This document shows, piece by piece, positions 43,084-51,125 of a DNA stretch of 64,000 nt; the stretch's first letter is position 1, and each line of letters starts with the position of its first letter. This stretch comes from Phycisphaeraceae bacterium. GTDB lineage: Bacteria; Planctomycetota; Phycisphaerae; Phycisphaerales; SM1A02. The notes beneath the pieces are model-generated. The model had not been told where the DNA came from. It saw nothing but the letters and a program-made list of their open reading frames with translations, and ran no database searches. Location: NCBI GenBank assembly GCA_019636735.1, contig JAHBWY010000005.1, positions 154,117-218,116 on the forward strand. The letters run 5' to 3'. The translations under genes were made by a program, and so were the position numbers.

Positions 43084-43722
43084 ATGAGCCTCATCCCAAT
43101 CGTCATCGAGAAGACCGGCCGCGGCGAGCGCGCCTACGACATCTACTCGCGACTCCTCACGGATCGCATCATCTTCGTGGGTGGGCCGGTGAGCGACCAG
43201 ATGGCGAATCTGGTCATCGCCCAACTCCTCTTCCTGGCGAACGACGATCCGAAGGCTGAGATCAGCCTCTATGTGAACAGCCCCGGCGGCAGCGTGACGG
43301 CGGGCTTGGGCATTGTCGACACGATGAACTTCGTGCCCTGCGAGGTCGCGACCTACATCATCGGCCAGGCCGCGAGCATGGGTTCGGTCATTGCCGCCTG
43401 CGGCGCAAAGGGCAAGCGCTACGCGCTGCCGAACGCCGAGAATCTCATGCATCAGCCGCTGATCGCCGGCGTGCTCGAAGGGCAGGCGACCGATCTTGAG
43501 ATCGAGGCCAAGCACATTCTTCGGATGCGCGCGACGATCTACGAGCTCTACTCGAAGGCGACCGGTCAGAGTCGTGAGAAGATCGCCGAGGATTGCGAGC
43601 GCAACAAGTGGCTCACCTCGCAGGAGATGCTTGAGTACGGACTCATCGATCGGGTTCTCGACCGTCTCCCGCCGAACCCCGCGAAGAGTGCTCGCGCCGA
43701 GCGAACCGACTCGGACGAGTGA
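43084..43722 (+). CDS. clpP: ATP-dependent Clp protease proteolytic subunit 2
   Basis: 212 residues from ATG 43084. Very close to housekeeping Clp[19 protein letters not shown], Ser99 in GQAASMGS, His123 in NLMHQPL. The third triad position reads Asn (ERNKW, residue 174) where Asp is normal, as in some known ClpP paralogues such as Listeria ClpP1. With ClpP1 it makes a two-paralogue pair in one operon, 43 bases apart, behind the FHA kinase. Cytoplasmic protein quality control. Confidence 0.94.
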   Translation: MSLIPIVIEKTGRGERAYDIYSRLLTDRIIFVGGPVSDQMANLVIAQLLFLANDDPKAEISLYVNSPGGSVTAGLGIVDTMNFVPCEVATYIIGQAASMGSVIAACGAKGKRYALPNAENLMHQPLIAGVLEGQATDLEIEAKHILRMRATIYELYSKATGQSREKIAEDCERNKWLTSQEMLEYGLIDRVLDRLPPNPAKSARAERTDSDE

Positions 43723-43798
43723 CGCAGGCACCACCGCTGCCGTGCATGACACGGTCGACGCTCATCGCCACCGTGGAGCGATGCTGATCTCGCCGCGC

Positions 43799-44010
43799 TC
43801 AGGCCACGAGGTTGTCGGGCGTCGCAACGCCTGACGACATCTCTCGCGCGCAGCACGCGCATCGCCTGTCGTGAGGATCGGCCGTGGCGGCGCACCCGGG
43901 CGGCGCGTCGCTTGACGAGACCTTTCGCACGCCCGCGCATCGCAGGTCGGCAGGTTCCACTGTGGTCGCTCACCCGGGTGTCGCATCGCTGGCTGCGACA
44001 TGGGCGCGCG
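43799..44010. repeat. Degenerate tandem repeat, about 2.6 copies of 78-80 bases
   Basis: GCGCATCGC recurs at 43857 and 43935, CACCCGGG at 43893 and 43971 (78 bases each), and TGACGA-like at 43832 and 43913. A core of TTGAC...GCATCGC is shared with the repeats at 22.3 and 50.9 kb. Confidence 0.55.
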
Positions 44011-44022
44011 GGAGGGGCGAGT

Positions 44023-44039
44023 CACAGTGCCCCACTGTG
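44023..44039. terminator. Perfect short hairpin without a T-run
   Basis: CACAGTG-CCC-CACTGTG, seven pairs and a three-base loop, about 300 bases after clpP2. A possible termination or processing site of the clpP transcript; evidence is structural only. Confidence 0.3.
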
Positions 44040-44378
44040 CCCGCCCGCCGAGCCCCCGGTTGTGTCGCGAATCAGGAATCCATCGGCTTCCCCTCAATCA
44101 GAGCGTCCGGCGGTTCAGCCGCTGTCGAAGCCTCAGGGGAAAGACTCGGCGGCGGCACGGGGGAAGAAGTCGCAGTCCTGACACTCGTCCTGAAGGGGAA
44201 GCCGATGGGTGCCCGCAGGTCCTGGCCGCGGGCGAAGAGGAGACGCGTTGAAGAGGCGCGGATGGTCAGGTCCAGCCGAACCCCTTGTCCCCCCTCTATC
44301 GAGACGGGCTTATTCCAAGAGACAGCCTCCCCGGAACTTTGGGCACGATTTCGCCAAGGTCGGCCGGACCGCAACCTT

Positions 44379-44939
44379 TCAGGTCGTGACGCCGTCGAAC
44401 GCTTGAGTGTTTCGCCTCCGACGCAATCCACACATCACGAGGACACCGACCACCACGCCTGCGGGCGACGGAATCGGCTGAGGCGCAGCCGGCGAGCCGA
44501 AGACCCAGCCATCGAAGCTGCCGTTGAAGAGCTGACGAGCGCCGGCACCGATCGGCGCCCAGCTCCAATCTCCACTGTCCTTCAGCCAGTAGTGCCAGTA
44601 GTTCTCCACCTCGGGCCAGAGATCGCCGGTCCCGAACTCGTAGTCACCCAACACGCCCAGTCCATTGACGAGCGGACCAAAGGCCGTGTCCTCATACACC
44701 AGCGTGAACTCAGGCAGCAGCGTCTGGAGGCTCACGAGAGCCGAGAAGCCCGTCGCCGCGCCATCCCATCGATACTCGATGACATAGCCGTTGCCGTTGG
44801 AGAAGTCGATCTGGATGGTGGAGAGGTTGGCCCCCTCCCCTGCGGTGAGCGTGGTCACGATCTCGGCGTGGACCGCCGTGGTCGATCCCAAACCGGCCGC
44901 AGCGGCGGCCACGATTGCGCAAGCGAATGAACGAATCAT
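44379..44939 (-). CDS. Secreted protein with a PEP-CTERM-like sorting tail
   Basis: 186 residues from ATG 44939; the frame extends upstream with Arg-rich sequence not expected in a signal region. Signal peptide: FACAIVAAAAAGLGSTTAVHA. Body: IVTTLTAGEGANLSTIQIDF, YVIEYRWDGAATGFSAL, GDLWPEVENYWHYWLKDSGD, FDGWVFGSP. Tail: IPSPAGVVVGVLVMCGLRRR, the Pro/hydrophobic/Arg pattern of exosortase substrates. Same class as the gene at 32719. Function unknown. Confidence 0.75.
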   Translation of the reverse strand: MIRSFACAIVAAAAAGLGSTTAVHAEIVTTLTAGEGANLSTIQIDFSNGNGYVIEYRWDGAATGFSALVSLQTLLPEFTLVYEDTAFGPLVNGLGVLGDYEFGTGDLWPEVENYWHYWLKDSGDWSWAPIGAGARQLFNGSFDGWVFGSPAAPQPIPSPAGVVVGVLVMCGLRRRRNTQAFDGVTT

Positions 44940-45282
44940 GAGCGAAACCCTTCTGCCGGCGCGATCGCGAGGCGCCAGCGACCCGCGGGCTGACGGAGGC
45001 ACGCACCGCTCACGCGGCCCATCGTGCATCCGAGCCCGAACTCTCGCCCGGCGATTGGAGTGACGACCGCCTGACTCCGCCAGGCTCTGGCGGGCCTCGG
45101 TGCGTCGACCCAACTCGCGTGGGCGACGAACTGGTGAGCCTGCACGCCGGTCGACCCGGCTCGTCAATCGGGAGCACTCCCGACCGACCTACGGTGACGC
45201 GTTCGCAGCGGATTTGGACCGCTTTCCTCCGAGCGCGCAGGCATCCGCCACACGGCGGACTCCGGGAGGATACAACGAAGGC
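44940..45282. other. Divergent intergenic region
   Basis: About 340 bases between the PEP-CTERM-like gene and the deaminase gene. The only feature seen is TACAAC at 45271-45276. A frame runs through it upstream of the deaminase but has no family likeness. Confidence 0.5.
45271..45276 (+). promoter_or_regulatory. Predicted -10 element of the deaminase gene
   Basis: TACAAC ending six bases before ATG 45283. The last base departs from TANNNT, so weaker than others. Confidence 0.35.
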
Positions 45283-45810
45283 ATGGCTGAGCCCCGCACC
45301 TCGTCGACCACCTCCGCCAGCACCTCTTCAGGGGCCACGGAGCGCTTTCCCATCGAGACCGACGGCGCCCGGCGCCTGCGCTGGCATCGGCGCTTCCTCG
45401 AGCTCGCCGATTCGATCGCGAAGTGGAGCAAGGATCCATCGCGTGGCGTCGGCGCGATCATCGTGACTCCCTCGCGCCAGATCATCGCGACGGGCTACAA
45501 CGGGCTGCCGCGCGGCGTCGAGGATCGCCCCGATCGACTGGCCCGGCCCGTCAAGTACGACCTCATCGTGCACGCGGAAGTGAACGCCATTGTGCAGTGC
45601 GCACGCAATGGAATCTCCCCTACCGGATGCACGCTCTACTCGACCTTCAGTCCGTGCGTTCACTGCACGCTCGCGATCATCCAATGCGGCATCGCGGCGG
45701 TCGTCACGCGGCGCCTCACCGAAATGGGCGATGAACACTGGATGGAGTCGATCGCGAAGAGCCGCTCTCTGCTCGAAGAGGCGAAGATCCCCCTGATCGA
45801 GGTGAGTTGA
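45283..45810 (+). CDS. Deoxycytidylate deaminase-family protein (ComEB-like)
   Basis: 175 residues from ATG 45283. Zinc site: His-Ala-Glu in VHAEVNAIVQCARNG (about 100) and PC-x2-C in FSPCVHCTLAI (about 127-130). Also ATGYNGLPRGVED, typical of dCMP deaminases, which convert dCMP to dUMP for dTMP synthesis. An N-terminal Ser/Thr tail of 25 residues is extra. The end is six bases from a convergent kinase gene. Confidence 0.88.
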   Translation: MAEPRTSSTTSASTSSGATERFPIETDGARRLRWHRRFLELADSIAKWSKDPSRGVGAIIVTPSRQIIATGYNGLPRGVEDRPDRLARPVKYDLIVHAEVNAIVQCARNGISPTGCTLYSTFSPCVHCTLAIIQCGIAAVVTRRLTEMGDEHWMESIAKSRSLLEEAKIPLIEVS

Positions 45811-45816
45811 GCGGCG

Positions 45817-46707
45817 TCACTTGGCCGCAGCGCGCTGCGGCTGGGACAGCTCGGCGGCGATGGCATCCAGGCGATCGGCCACCAGATCCATCGACGCCAC
45901 GCGATCTGAGGGAACGATCTGGATGCACTCCATCACCAGATCCGAGAGCGACTGAGGCACCACGAAGCCATTGCCGCGCCGGATGCTCTCCGGATCGCGC
46001 TGAGCTGGCGGCACTGGCATCTTCACTTGATTCGGATCGACGGCGCCGCTGTAGATGCTGTTGTTCTCATCCTTCGGCGGCAAGGCTGTCGGGATCACCT
46101 CACCAACGAGCACCCAGTACATGGTGGCGCCGAAGTTGTAGATGTCCGTCTGCGGTGTGATCGCCTCGCGATGCGCCTGCTCCGGCGCCATGTAGCCGGG
46201 CGTCCCCTGGATGCGCTTCTTGATGGTGCCGACTTCACAGGCCTGACCGAGGTCGATGACTTTGACCGACCCGTCCTCCGAGAGCATGACATTGATCGGC
46301 TTCATGTCGGCGTGGACGAACCCGCGCGCGTGCATGTGGGCAAGCCCGTGGGCCACCTGGGCGAAGATCCGCGCCGCCTCGGCCGCCGTGGTCGGCAGCC
46401 GCCGGTCGAGGGTGGCCGCATCGACCAGCTCCATCAGCAGACCCACTTCGACCACGCGGAAGAGCTTGCGGGTTCTGAGGATCTTCTCGATTCGCCGGAT
46501 GTTCGGGTGGTTGAGCTTGGCGCCGATCGACGCTTCCGACTCGCACTGCTCGAGGAAGCGGTCGTCCTTCTCGCCCCGCTTCACCACATGCTTCAGCGCG
46601 TAGACCTGCTTCGACTTCGGGTCCTGCACGGCGTAGAGCACGCTGGCAGCCCCTTGGCCGATTCTGGCCAGCACTCGATATCCGAACAGGTCGCGAACGG
46701 AAGACAT
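45817..46707 (-). CDS. Ser/Thr protein kinase, short soluble form
   Basis: 296 residues from ATG 46707; a GTG at 46752 adds 15. Almost only a kinase domain: YRVLARIGQGAASVLYAV (Gly loop), YALKHV (Lys), catalytic loop HADMKPINVM (HAD for HRD), DLGQAC for DFG, GTPGYMAPEQ. No transmembrane segment. TACCTT about 34 bases before the ATG may be the -10 element. The HxD and DLG variants match those of the larger kinase at 38.7 kb, so both belong to one local style. Substrate unknown. Confidence 0.85.
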   Translation of the reverse strand: MSSVRDLFGYRVLARIGQGAASVLYAVQDPKSKQVYALKHVVKRGEKDDRFLEQCESEASIGAKLNHPNIRRIEKILRTRKLFRVVEVGLLMELVDAATLDRRLPTTAAEAARIFAQVAHGLAHMHARGFVHADMKPINVMLSEDGSVKVIDLGQACEVGTIKKRIQGTPGYMAPEQAHREAITPQTDIYNFGATMYWVLVGEVIPTALPPKDENNSIYSGAVDPNQVKMPVPPAQRDPESIRRGNGFVVPQSLSDLVMECIQIVPSDRVASMDLVADRLDAIAAELSQPQRAAAK

Positions 46708-47001
46708 GGACGCGGGAGACGAAGAGGTGACGCGCAAGAAAGGTACCTTCACTGAGGGCCCGGCGCAACGGGTGGCTCCCAGGATGCAGCTCCAAATGGG
46801 CTCAACTCGCGCGCACTCGGCGGAGCTGAGGAGTGTCTCAGGGGAGTGTCAGAAGACCGTCGCCCCTCCGGTTCGAAATGCGCTTGGATCGTAGTAATCA
46901 CTCCGTGCACCTGCAAACGATCATCGGCCTGAAGTTCCGGCTCGATGCCGTTGGGATGCACGAAGTACGCTTTCGGACCTGAAAAACTCCCCGGCGACCC
47001 G
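46708..47001. other. Intergenic region with an unsupported minus-strand frame
   Basis: A minus-strand frame (46749-47183) passes through here; its part after GTG near 46955 reads like a short soluble peptide but has no ribosome site and no known relatives. Not annotated as a gene. Confidence 0.4.
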
Positions 47002-47736
47002 TCAGGGAAGAATCTGAGACTCAAACTCAGCCGTGGGGAAGCGCTCGCCTGGACTGGTGACTTCGGCAAGGTCCCGGTGCAAACGCACCTCCGACGCTGG
47101 AATCCCCAGTTCCCGCTGAAGGGCCCGCACCAGGGAGACGAGCTCTCGCACCTGTCGAGGGGTGAAGGAAGAGCGATCGCCATTGCCTACAAGACAGATT
47201 GCGATCGACCGTTCGTTGATTTCAGAAAGCTCCGCGGCACTGAATGAAGCCTGCCGAGCGGCGATCGATCCGCTGGCACCGGTCCCCTTCGGACGAAGCG
47301 CGACATGGGCCCCCGGAAGCTGCTGAGCCCAGCGATAGCCGACCTCGATCTCTCCGTCTCCGGAGCCGTGGCCATTGCCAACCACGAAGTGATATCCGAG
47401 GCCAGAGATTCCGGCGGACTGCTGGAAGCGCTCGATGCTCGCCGCATTTCCCGCGGGCAGGCCTGAGTGATGGATGACGATCGATCGCCAGCGAGCTCGA
47501 TCAAGTGGCGCCGCGGCCGGCAGCACGCTGTCGGGCCGACCCGCCCCCGGGCTTCGCACCATCGCGGCCGTCGTCGCCAGGACCGACTGCGGGGCTGGAC
47601 CATCGAGAAGGAGCAGGACGCCGCCCACGGTGGTCATCGACGCGGCGAAGAGCGACCACACCCAGCGCAGGCGTCGACGGCTTGACGCGATCGGGCGTCG
47701 CGGGGCTGCGGTTGTGCTCTCTCGTCGAGGTGTCAT
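47002..47736 (-). CDS. N-acetylmuramoyl-L-alanine amidase (Amidase_2/PGRP type)
   Basis: 244 residues. N-terminal signal anchor (LRWVWSLFAASMTTVGGVLL, about 22-42), then an Amidase_2 domain (about 80-240): RSIVIHHSGLP with the first zinc His, GLGYHFVVGNG, VEVGYRW-like segment, SIAICLVGNGD, and SEVRLHRDL with the second zinc His. Cuts the amide between MurNAc and the peptide stem; acts in the periplasm. Peptidoglycan hydrolase of this type is consistent with a planctomycete with a thin wall. ATG 47736 has no clear ribosome site. Confidence 0.85.
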   Translation of the reverse strand: MTPRRESTTAAPRRPIASSRRRLRWVWSLFAASMTTVGGVLLLLDGPAPQSVLATTAAMVRSPGAGRPDSVLPAAAPLDRARWRSIVIHHSGLPAGNAASIERFQQSAGISGLGYHFVVGNGHGSGDGEIEVGYRWAQQLPGAHVALRPKGTGASGSIAARQASFSAAELSEINERSIAICLVGNGDRSSFTPRQVRELVSLVRALQRELGIPASEVRLHRDLAEVTSPGERFPTAEFESQILP

Positions 47737-47836
47737 GGGCAGCAGGGATATCGGCGGCTCTCGGCTTCGTTCGCCAACGATTCACAGGTGACTTGCAATG
47801 GCGCGATCGGCGCGCTGGAGTTCAATCGCGTGAGCC

Positions 47837-48133
47837 TCACCGTTCAGGGGTCAGTCGAGCGCGGACCGCGGGACGAGGAGTGCCGAAGACATCGGGCTGC
47901 TCCAGCGGAACATAGCGCTGCCGCATGATCTCGTAGGCCTCAAACTGCGTGCGCGGCGCGTTCTCCGGGAAGAGTGCCTTCTGACAGCCGGTGCTCATTG
48001 CCGCCGCAGCGAGAAGAGTCAGCAGGCCTGCCTGCCGGAGCCGTCGCGACTCAACGACCCGTGGGGCCGCCGAGCGCGCGAGACCGCAATCGGTCGTGGG
48101 CGAAGAGTGAGTTGTTGGTCCTAACCGCACCAT
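47837..48133 (-). CDS. Small hypothetical lipoprotein
   Basis: 98 residues from ATG 48133; a GTG two codons upstream is equally possible. Lipoprotein signal: AGLLTLLAAAAMSTGC with lipobox Cys at about residue 47, after a Ser/Arg-rich start. Short mature part FPENAPRTQFEAYEIMRQRY then VPLEQPDVFGTPRP. Third gene after rex, two bases from the end of the previous gene. Function unknown. Confidence 0.6.
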   Translation of the reverse strand: MVRLGPTTHSSPTTDCGLARSAAPRVVESRRLRQAGLLTLLAAAAMSTGCQKALFPENAPRTQFEAYEIMRQRYVPLEQPDVFGTPRPAVRARLTPER

Positions 48134-48135
48134 GG

Positions 48136-48870
48136 TCACTCGTGAAGAGGCGGAATGGTAGCGGTCAATGTCCGCCCCGGGGCAATGCGCCTCTGGTCCT
48201 CGAAAGCCCGTCCCGACAGAGCATCGTCGAAGCGGATCGAGATGGTCAGCGGGCACTCCCGCAGCGAGCCGCTCAACTGCAACGGGATCTCGAAGGCGTA
48301 GCCGGTGCCCATGAAGCTGCTTCGCCAGCCGTCGCGAATGGCCCCTGGACCGATCACGGCCCGCATGACCTCTTCAGGGGCGCTCCCCGCTCGAACGCAG
48401 GCGGCGCTCACGGTCAGGCGACCGACGATCTGCATGAAGCGGCCGCGGCCATCCAACGGGAGAATCCGAAGTCGAAGCGTTGCCGGGACTTGCCCACCGC
48501 CTGATCCTCCAAGGATCACCTCGGATGTGCCCTCGATCTGCACGCTGGCGAGTCGAGGAAGCGCGGCGTCCTCTTCGGGATCAAGCATGCGGGCAGCGCT
48601 CGGCACTGCGGTCTGGCCGGACGCCGAAGCGCTTCGCCGCGACTCTTCGAGGCGCGTCTCCAGCTCCCGCGTCTGCTGGGTCAGGCGCTGCACTTCATCG
48701 CGCAGTTGCAAGTTCTCCGCCCGCAGAGCGTCGCCCGGTGATGGATTGAGAATCTTCGCGCGGTCGCACCCGAGCGCGGCAACTGCCAGGGCCAGGGCCA
48801 TCACTCTGATGGTCCAGATCGATCGTGGAGCCGAGGCCACTTGCCCCCGGTCCATCCACCATGAATTCAC
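48136..48870 (-). CDS. Hypothetical lipoprotein with a coiled-coil
   Basis: 244 residues from GTG 48870, seven bases after GGGAGGGGG; the GTG overlaps the stop of rex (GTGA). Lipoprotein signal: RVMALALAVAALGC with lipobox Cys at about 34. Then a coiled coil (LRAENLQLRDEVQRLTQQTR, about 47-75) and a beta-rich C-terminal domain (VQIEGTSEVILGGSGGGQVP, TLRLRILPLDGRGRFMQIVG, LTISIRFDDALSGR). Outer-membrane or periplasmic anchor of unknown role. The coupling to rex suggests control by redox state. Confidence 0.65.
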   Translation of the reverse strand: MNSWWMDRGQVASAPRSIWTIRVMALALAVAALGCDRAKILNPSPGDALRAENLQLRDEVQRLTQQTRELETRLEESRRSASASGQTAVPSAARMLDPEEDAALPRLASVQIEGTSEVILGGSGGGQVPATLRLRILPLDGRGRFMQIVGRLTVSAACVRAGSAPEEVMRAVIGPGAIRDGWRSSFMGTGYAFEIPLQLSGSLRECPLTISIRFDDALSGRAFEDQRRIAPGRTLTATIPPLHE

Positions 48871-49520
48871 GACTCGACCCCCTCCCGTCCACGGGCGATC
48901 GAAATGTCGAAGGCAAGTTGCTCGATGGCCACGGTGAGATCCACTGTAGCCATGCACACGCGGGACGGTGCGGTCAGCCGTCGCGGCGCGAAGTTCAGGA
49001 TTCCATCGACGCCAGCGGCCACCAGTCGATCGGCGACCTCCTGAGCCGCTTCGGCCGGCGTTGCGATGACACCAATCTGGATCTGCCGGGCGCGGACCTC
49101 CTGCGCCAGTGACGCCACCGGCAGCACTCGAAGGCCGGCAATCGTCTGCCCCACCAACTGAGGCGACTGGTCAAAGACAGCGGCGAACTGGAAGCCTTCA
49201 TCGCGGAAGCTGCGATAGGCGAGGATCGCCCGGCCGATGTTGCCGGCCCCAACCAACGCCAGATTCCACCGATGATCGCGTCCCATGATCCTGCGGATGC
49301 GCTCGCTCAAGTCGGCCGCTCGGTAGCCGACTCCGGGCTGGCCGAACTGGCCGAAACACGCAAGATCCTTGCGGACCTGCGCATCGGTGAGACCTAGTGC
49401 GTCACCGAGAACCTTGGAGCTGATCCGCACCCTTCCCGCGTGAATGCTCTCACTCAATTCGCGCAGGTACAGGCTGAGGCGACGAGCGGTTGGCTTTGGA
49501 ATCCGCACACGCTCCGACAT
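48867..49520 (-). CDS. rex: Redox-sensing transcriptional repressor Rex
   Basis: 217 residues, family length. N-terminal winged helix (about 8-75): PKPTARRLSLYLRELSE, ISSKVLGDALGLTDAQVRKD (recognition helix), FGQFGQPGVGY. Rossmann NADH domain (about 85-190): LVGAGNIGRAILAYRSF, with VIATPAEAAQEVADRLVAAG. Ends with a helix for domain swapping. Senses NADH/NAD+ and represses fermentation and respiration genes when NAD+ is high. GGAGG five bases before the ATG. First gene of a three-gene operon with two lipoprotein genes. Confidence 0.92.
   Translation of the reverse strand: MSERVRIPKPTARRLSLYLRELSESIHAGRVRISSKVLGDALGLTDAQVRKDLACFGQFGQPGVGYRAADLSERIRRIMGRDHRWNLALVGAGNIGRAILAYRSFRDEGFQFAAVFDQSPQLVGQTIAGLRVLPVASLAQEVRARQIQIGVIATPAEAAQEVADRLVAAGVDGILNFAPRRLTAPSRVCMATVDLTVAIEQLAFDISIARGREGVES
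48878..48886 (-). promoter_or_regulatory. Strong ribosome site for the lipoprotein gene after rex
   Basis: GGGAGGGGG on the minus strand, seven bases before GTG 48870. Decides the start against an ATG five codons later. Confidence 0.5.
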
Positions 49521-49573
49521 GACTGCCTCCGATCCCGTGCCAGAAGCCTACCGCATCTGCGTCAACCCTTCCC

Positions 49574-49579
49574 TACACT
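49574..49579 (+). promoter_or_regulatory. Predicted -10 element of metF
   Basis: TACACT ending nine bases before ATG 49589. Confidence 0.45.
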
Positions 49580-49588
49580 CGCGATGCC

Positions 49589-50503
49589 ATGCATGTCGCC
49601 GACATCTTCGCTCGCGACGGCTTGACCACCAGCTTCGAGTTCTTTCCGCCGCGAAATCCGCAGGGATGGGAAGCTCTCTACTCGACGATCAGCGACTTCG
49701 AGGCGCTCTCTCCGTCCTTTGTCTCGGTCACTTACGGGGCGGGCGGGTCCACTCGTGACCAGACGCACGAACTCGTCGTCCGCCTCCGTCGCACCACGCG
49801 GCTGGACCCGATTCCGCACTTGACCTGCGTGGGACACACGACGGCGGACATCGAGAGCCTTCTTGAGCGCTATGCCGCAGAGGGAGTCACGAACATTCTC
49901 GCGCTGCGCGGTGACCGACCGCGCGATGGCAGCGCGGACGGTGTCCGGGGCGACTTTCCGCACGCGAGCGACCTGGTGCGCTGCATCCGTCGATTCAATG
50001 ATGCGGGTCGCCACCCCGACCCGCGCGGATTCGGTATCGGCGTGGCCGGCTTCCCCGAAGGCCATCCCGAGACGCCGAACACGCTTCGGCAGATGGACCA
50101 CCTGAAGGCGAAGGTCGATGCCGGTGCCGACTGGATCTGCACGCAGCTCTTTTTCGACAACCGCGCGTTCTTCGATTGGCGGGATCGATGCGAGATTTCG
50201 GGCATCAAGGTGCCGATCCTTGCGGGCATCATGCCGATCACCAGTTCGGCGGGCCTGCTGAGAATGGCCGACCTCGCTGCCGGCACGCGCTTCCCGGCGA
50301 GCCTGCTTCGTTCCATCAATCGCTGCGCCGGAGATGAAGAGGCCGTCGCGCGCGTCGGTGTGCACTGGGCCACGGAGCAGTGCCGCGACCTGCTGGACCA
50401 CGGGGTTCGCGGCCTTCACTTCTACACGCTGAATCGAAGCTCGGCGACGCGCCGCATCTACGAGGCGCTGGGTGTTCGCACGAGCGCCCAGTTGCGACCG
50501 TGA
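49589..50503 (+). CDS. metF: Methylenetetrahydrofolate reductase
   Basis: Reduces 5,10-methylene-THF to 5-methyl-THF for methionine synthesis. 304 residues, close to E. coli MetF. Motifs: SFEFFPPRNPQGWEAL with the catalytic Glu, VSVTYGAGGSTRDQT, HLTCVGHTTADIE, ILALRGDRP, IGVAGFPEGHPE, DAGADWICTQLFFDN, PILAGIMPITS, GLHFYTLNRSS. TIM-barrel FAD enzyme, cytoplasmic. Starts nine bases after TACACT and faces the minus-strand rex operon. No other methionine gene adjoins it. Confidence 0.95.
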   Translation: MHVADIFARDGLTTSFEFFPPRNPQGWEALYSTISDFEALSPSFVSVTYGAGGSTRDQTHELVVRLRRTTRLDPIPHLTCVGHTTADIESLLERYAAEGVTNILALRGDRPRDGSADGVRGDFPHASDLVRCIRRFNDAGRHPDPRGFGIGVAGFPEGHPETPNTLRQMDHLKAKVDAGADWICTQLFFDNRAFFDWRDRCEISGIKVPILAGIMPITSSAGLLRMADLAAGTRFPASLLRSINRCAGDEEAVARVGVHWATEQCRDLLDHGVRGLHFYTLNRSSATRRIYEALGVRTSAQLRP

Positions 50504-51125
50504 GCGGATGACGGTCTGGTTGCCGTGCCGCCATCGTGCTCGGAGTGACGCTGGCGCTGAGGCGGTTCACGGGCGGCCATCGATCGCCGAGCGTGGACCT
50601 TGGTGCCTCGGCGAGCTGCCATTGAAGGCCGAGACGGCGATGCGCCGATCAACCAGGCATGGAGTCTCCCGGCGCTCCACTCGAATCCCGGCGAATCCTC
50701 GGCATTCCGGCCCCCTCCACCGTGAGGCGTCCCAGCGATGCCGACGATCGCCAGAAGAAGCGCGATCGCGGCGCCGACTCGGGGCGTTCGCACAAGCCCC
50801 CCACGGATGTTGTCGAGGTGGTGTCCATCAAGTCGGCTGATGCGAAGGCCGAGGTCTCTTCCGGCCAAGGCGCGTCCACGCCATCCGCAAAGGCCAGGAG
50901 CCCATCGATTGCGAGGCCTCCCATCGACCTGTGCGGGTGAACGGTGGCTTTCGAGTTGGAACCCCAGGTCTTTGTTGACACACGAGCACCGCATCGACCT
51001 GCGCGGGTGAACGACGGCGTTCGAGCCGGAGCCATCGGACCCGCGCGATCAACGCGCGTGAATGAGCACCGTCGTACAAACGCACACCGGCTGCGTTCTC
51101 GCCGTGCTGTTCGAGCCCCGTCCGA
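50504..51125. other. Gene-poor interval with a 70-base duplication
   Basis: 622 bases after metF with short overlapping frames only. Contains a tandem duplication at 50921-51040. No gene or RNA recognised. Confidence 0.5.
50921..51040. repeat. Tandem duplication of 70 bases
   Basis: CATCGACCTGTGCGGGTGAA at 50922 and CATCGACCTGCGCGGGTGAA at 50992 start two copies, each continuing ACGRYGGCKTTCGAG. Between them is TTGACACACGAGCACCGCATCG, similar to the core of the array at 22.3 kb. Confidence 0.6.

Larger units (their letters stand above)
43723..44378. other. Gene-poor interval with tandem repeats and a hairpin
   Basis: 656 bases after clpP2. Contains a degenerate tandem repeat (43799-44010) and a perfect 7-base-pair hairpin at 44023-44039. 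Long frames on the plus strand from 43884 are antisense to the next gene and low-complexity. No gene supported. Confidence 0.55.

Noticed and set aside
44023..44060. Cobalamin riboswitch (GCCACTG-like element after clpP2)
   Set aside because: The resemblance is limited to one short hairpin; the other conserved elements and a suitable downstream gene are missing.
43884..44930. 348-codon plus-strand frame after clpP2
   Set aside because: Mostly antisense to a PEP-CTERM-like gene with a clear signal peptide and sorting tail; Arg-rich and repetitive.
46749..47183. Small minus-strand gene after the amidase gene
   Set aside because: Overlaps the amidase end, has no ribosome site and no recognisable relatives; the peptide after GTG near 46955 is only mildly protein-like.
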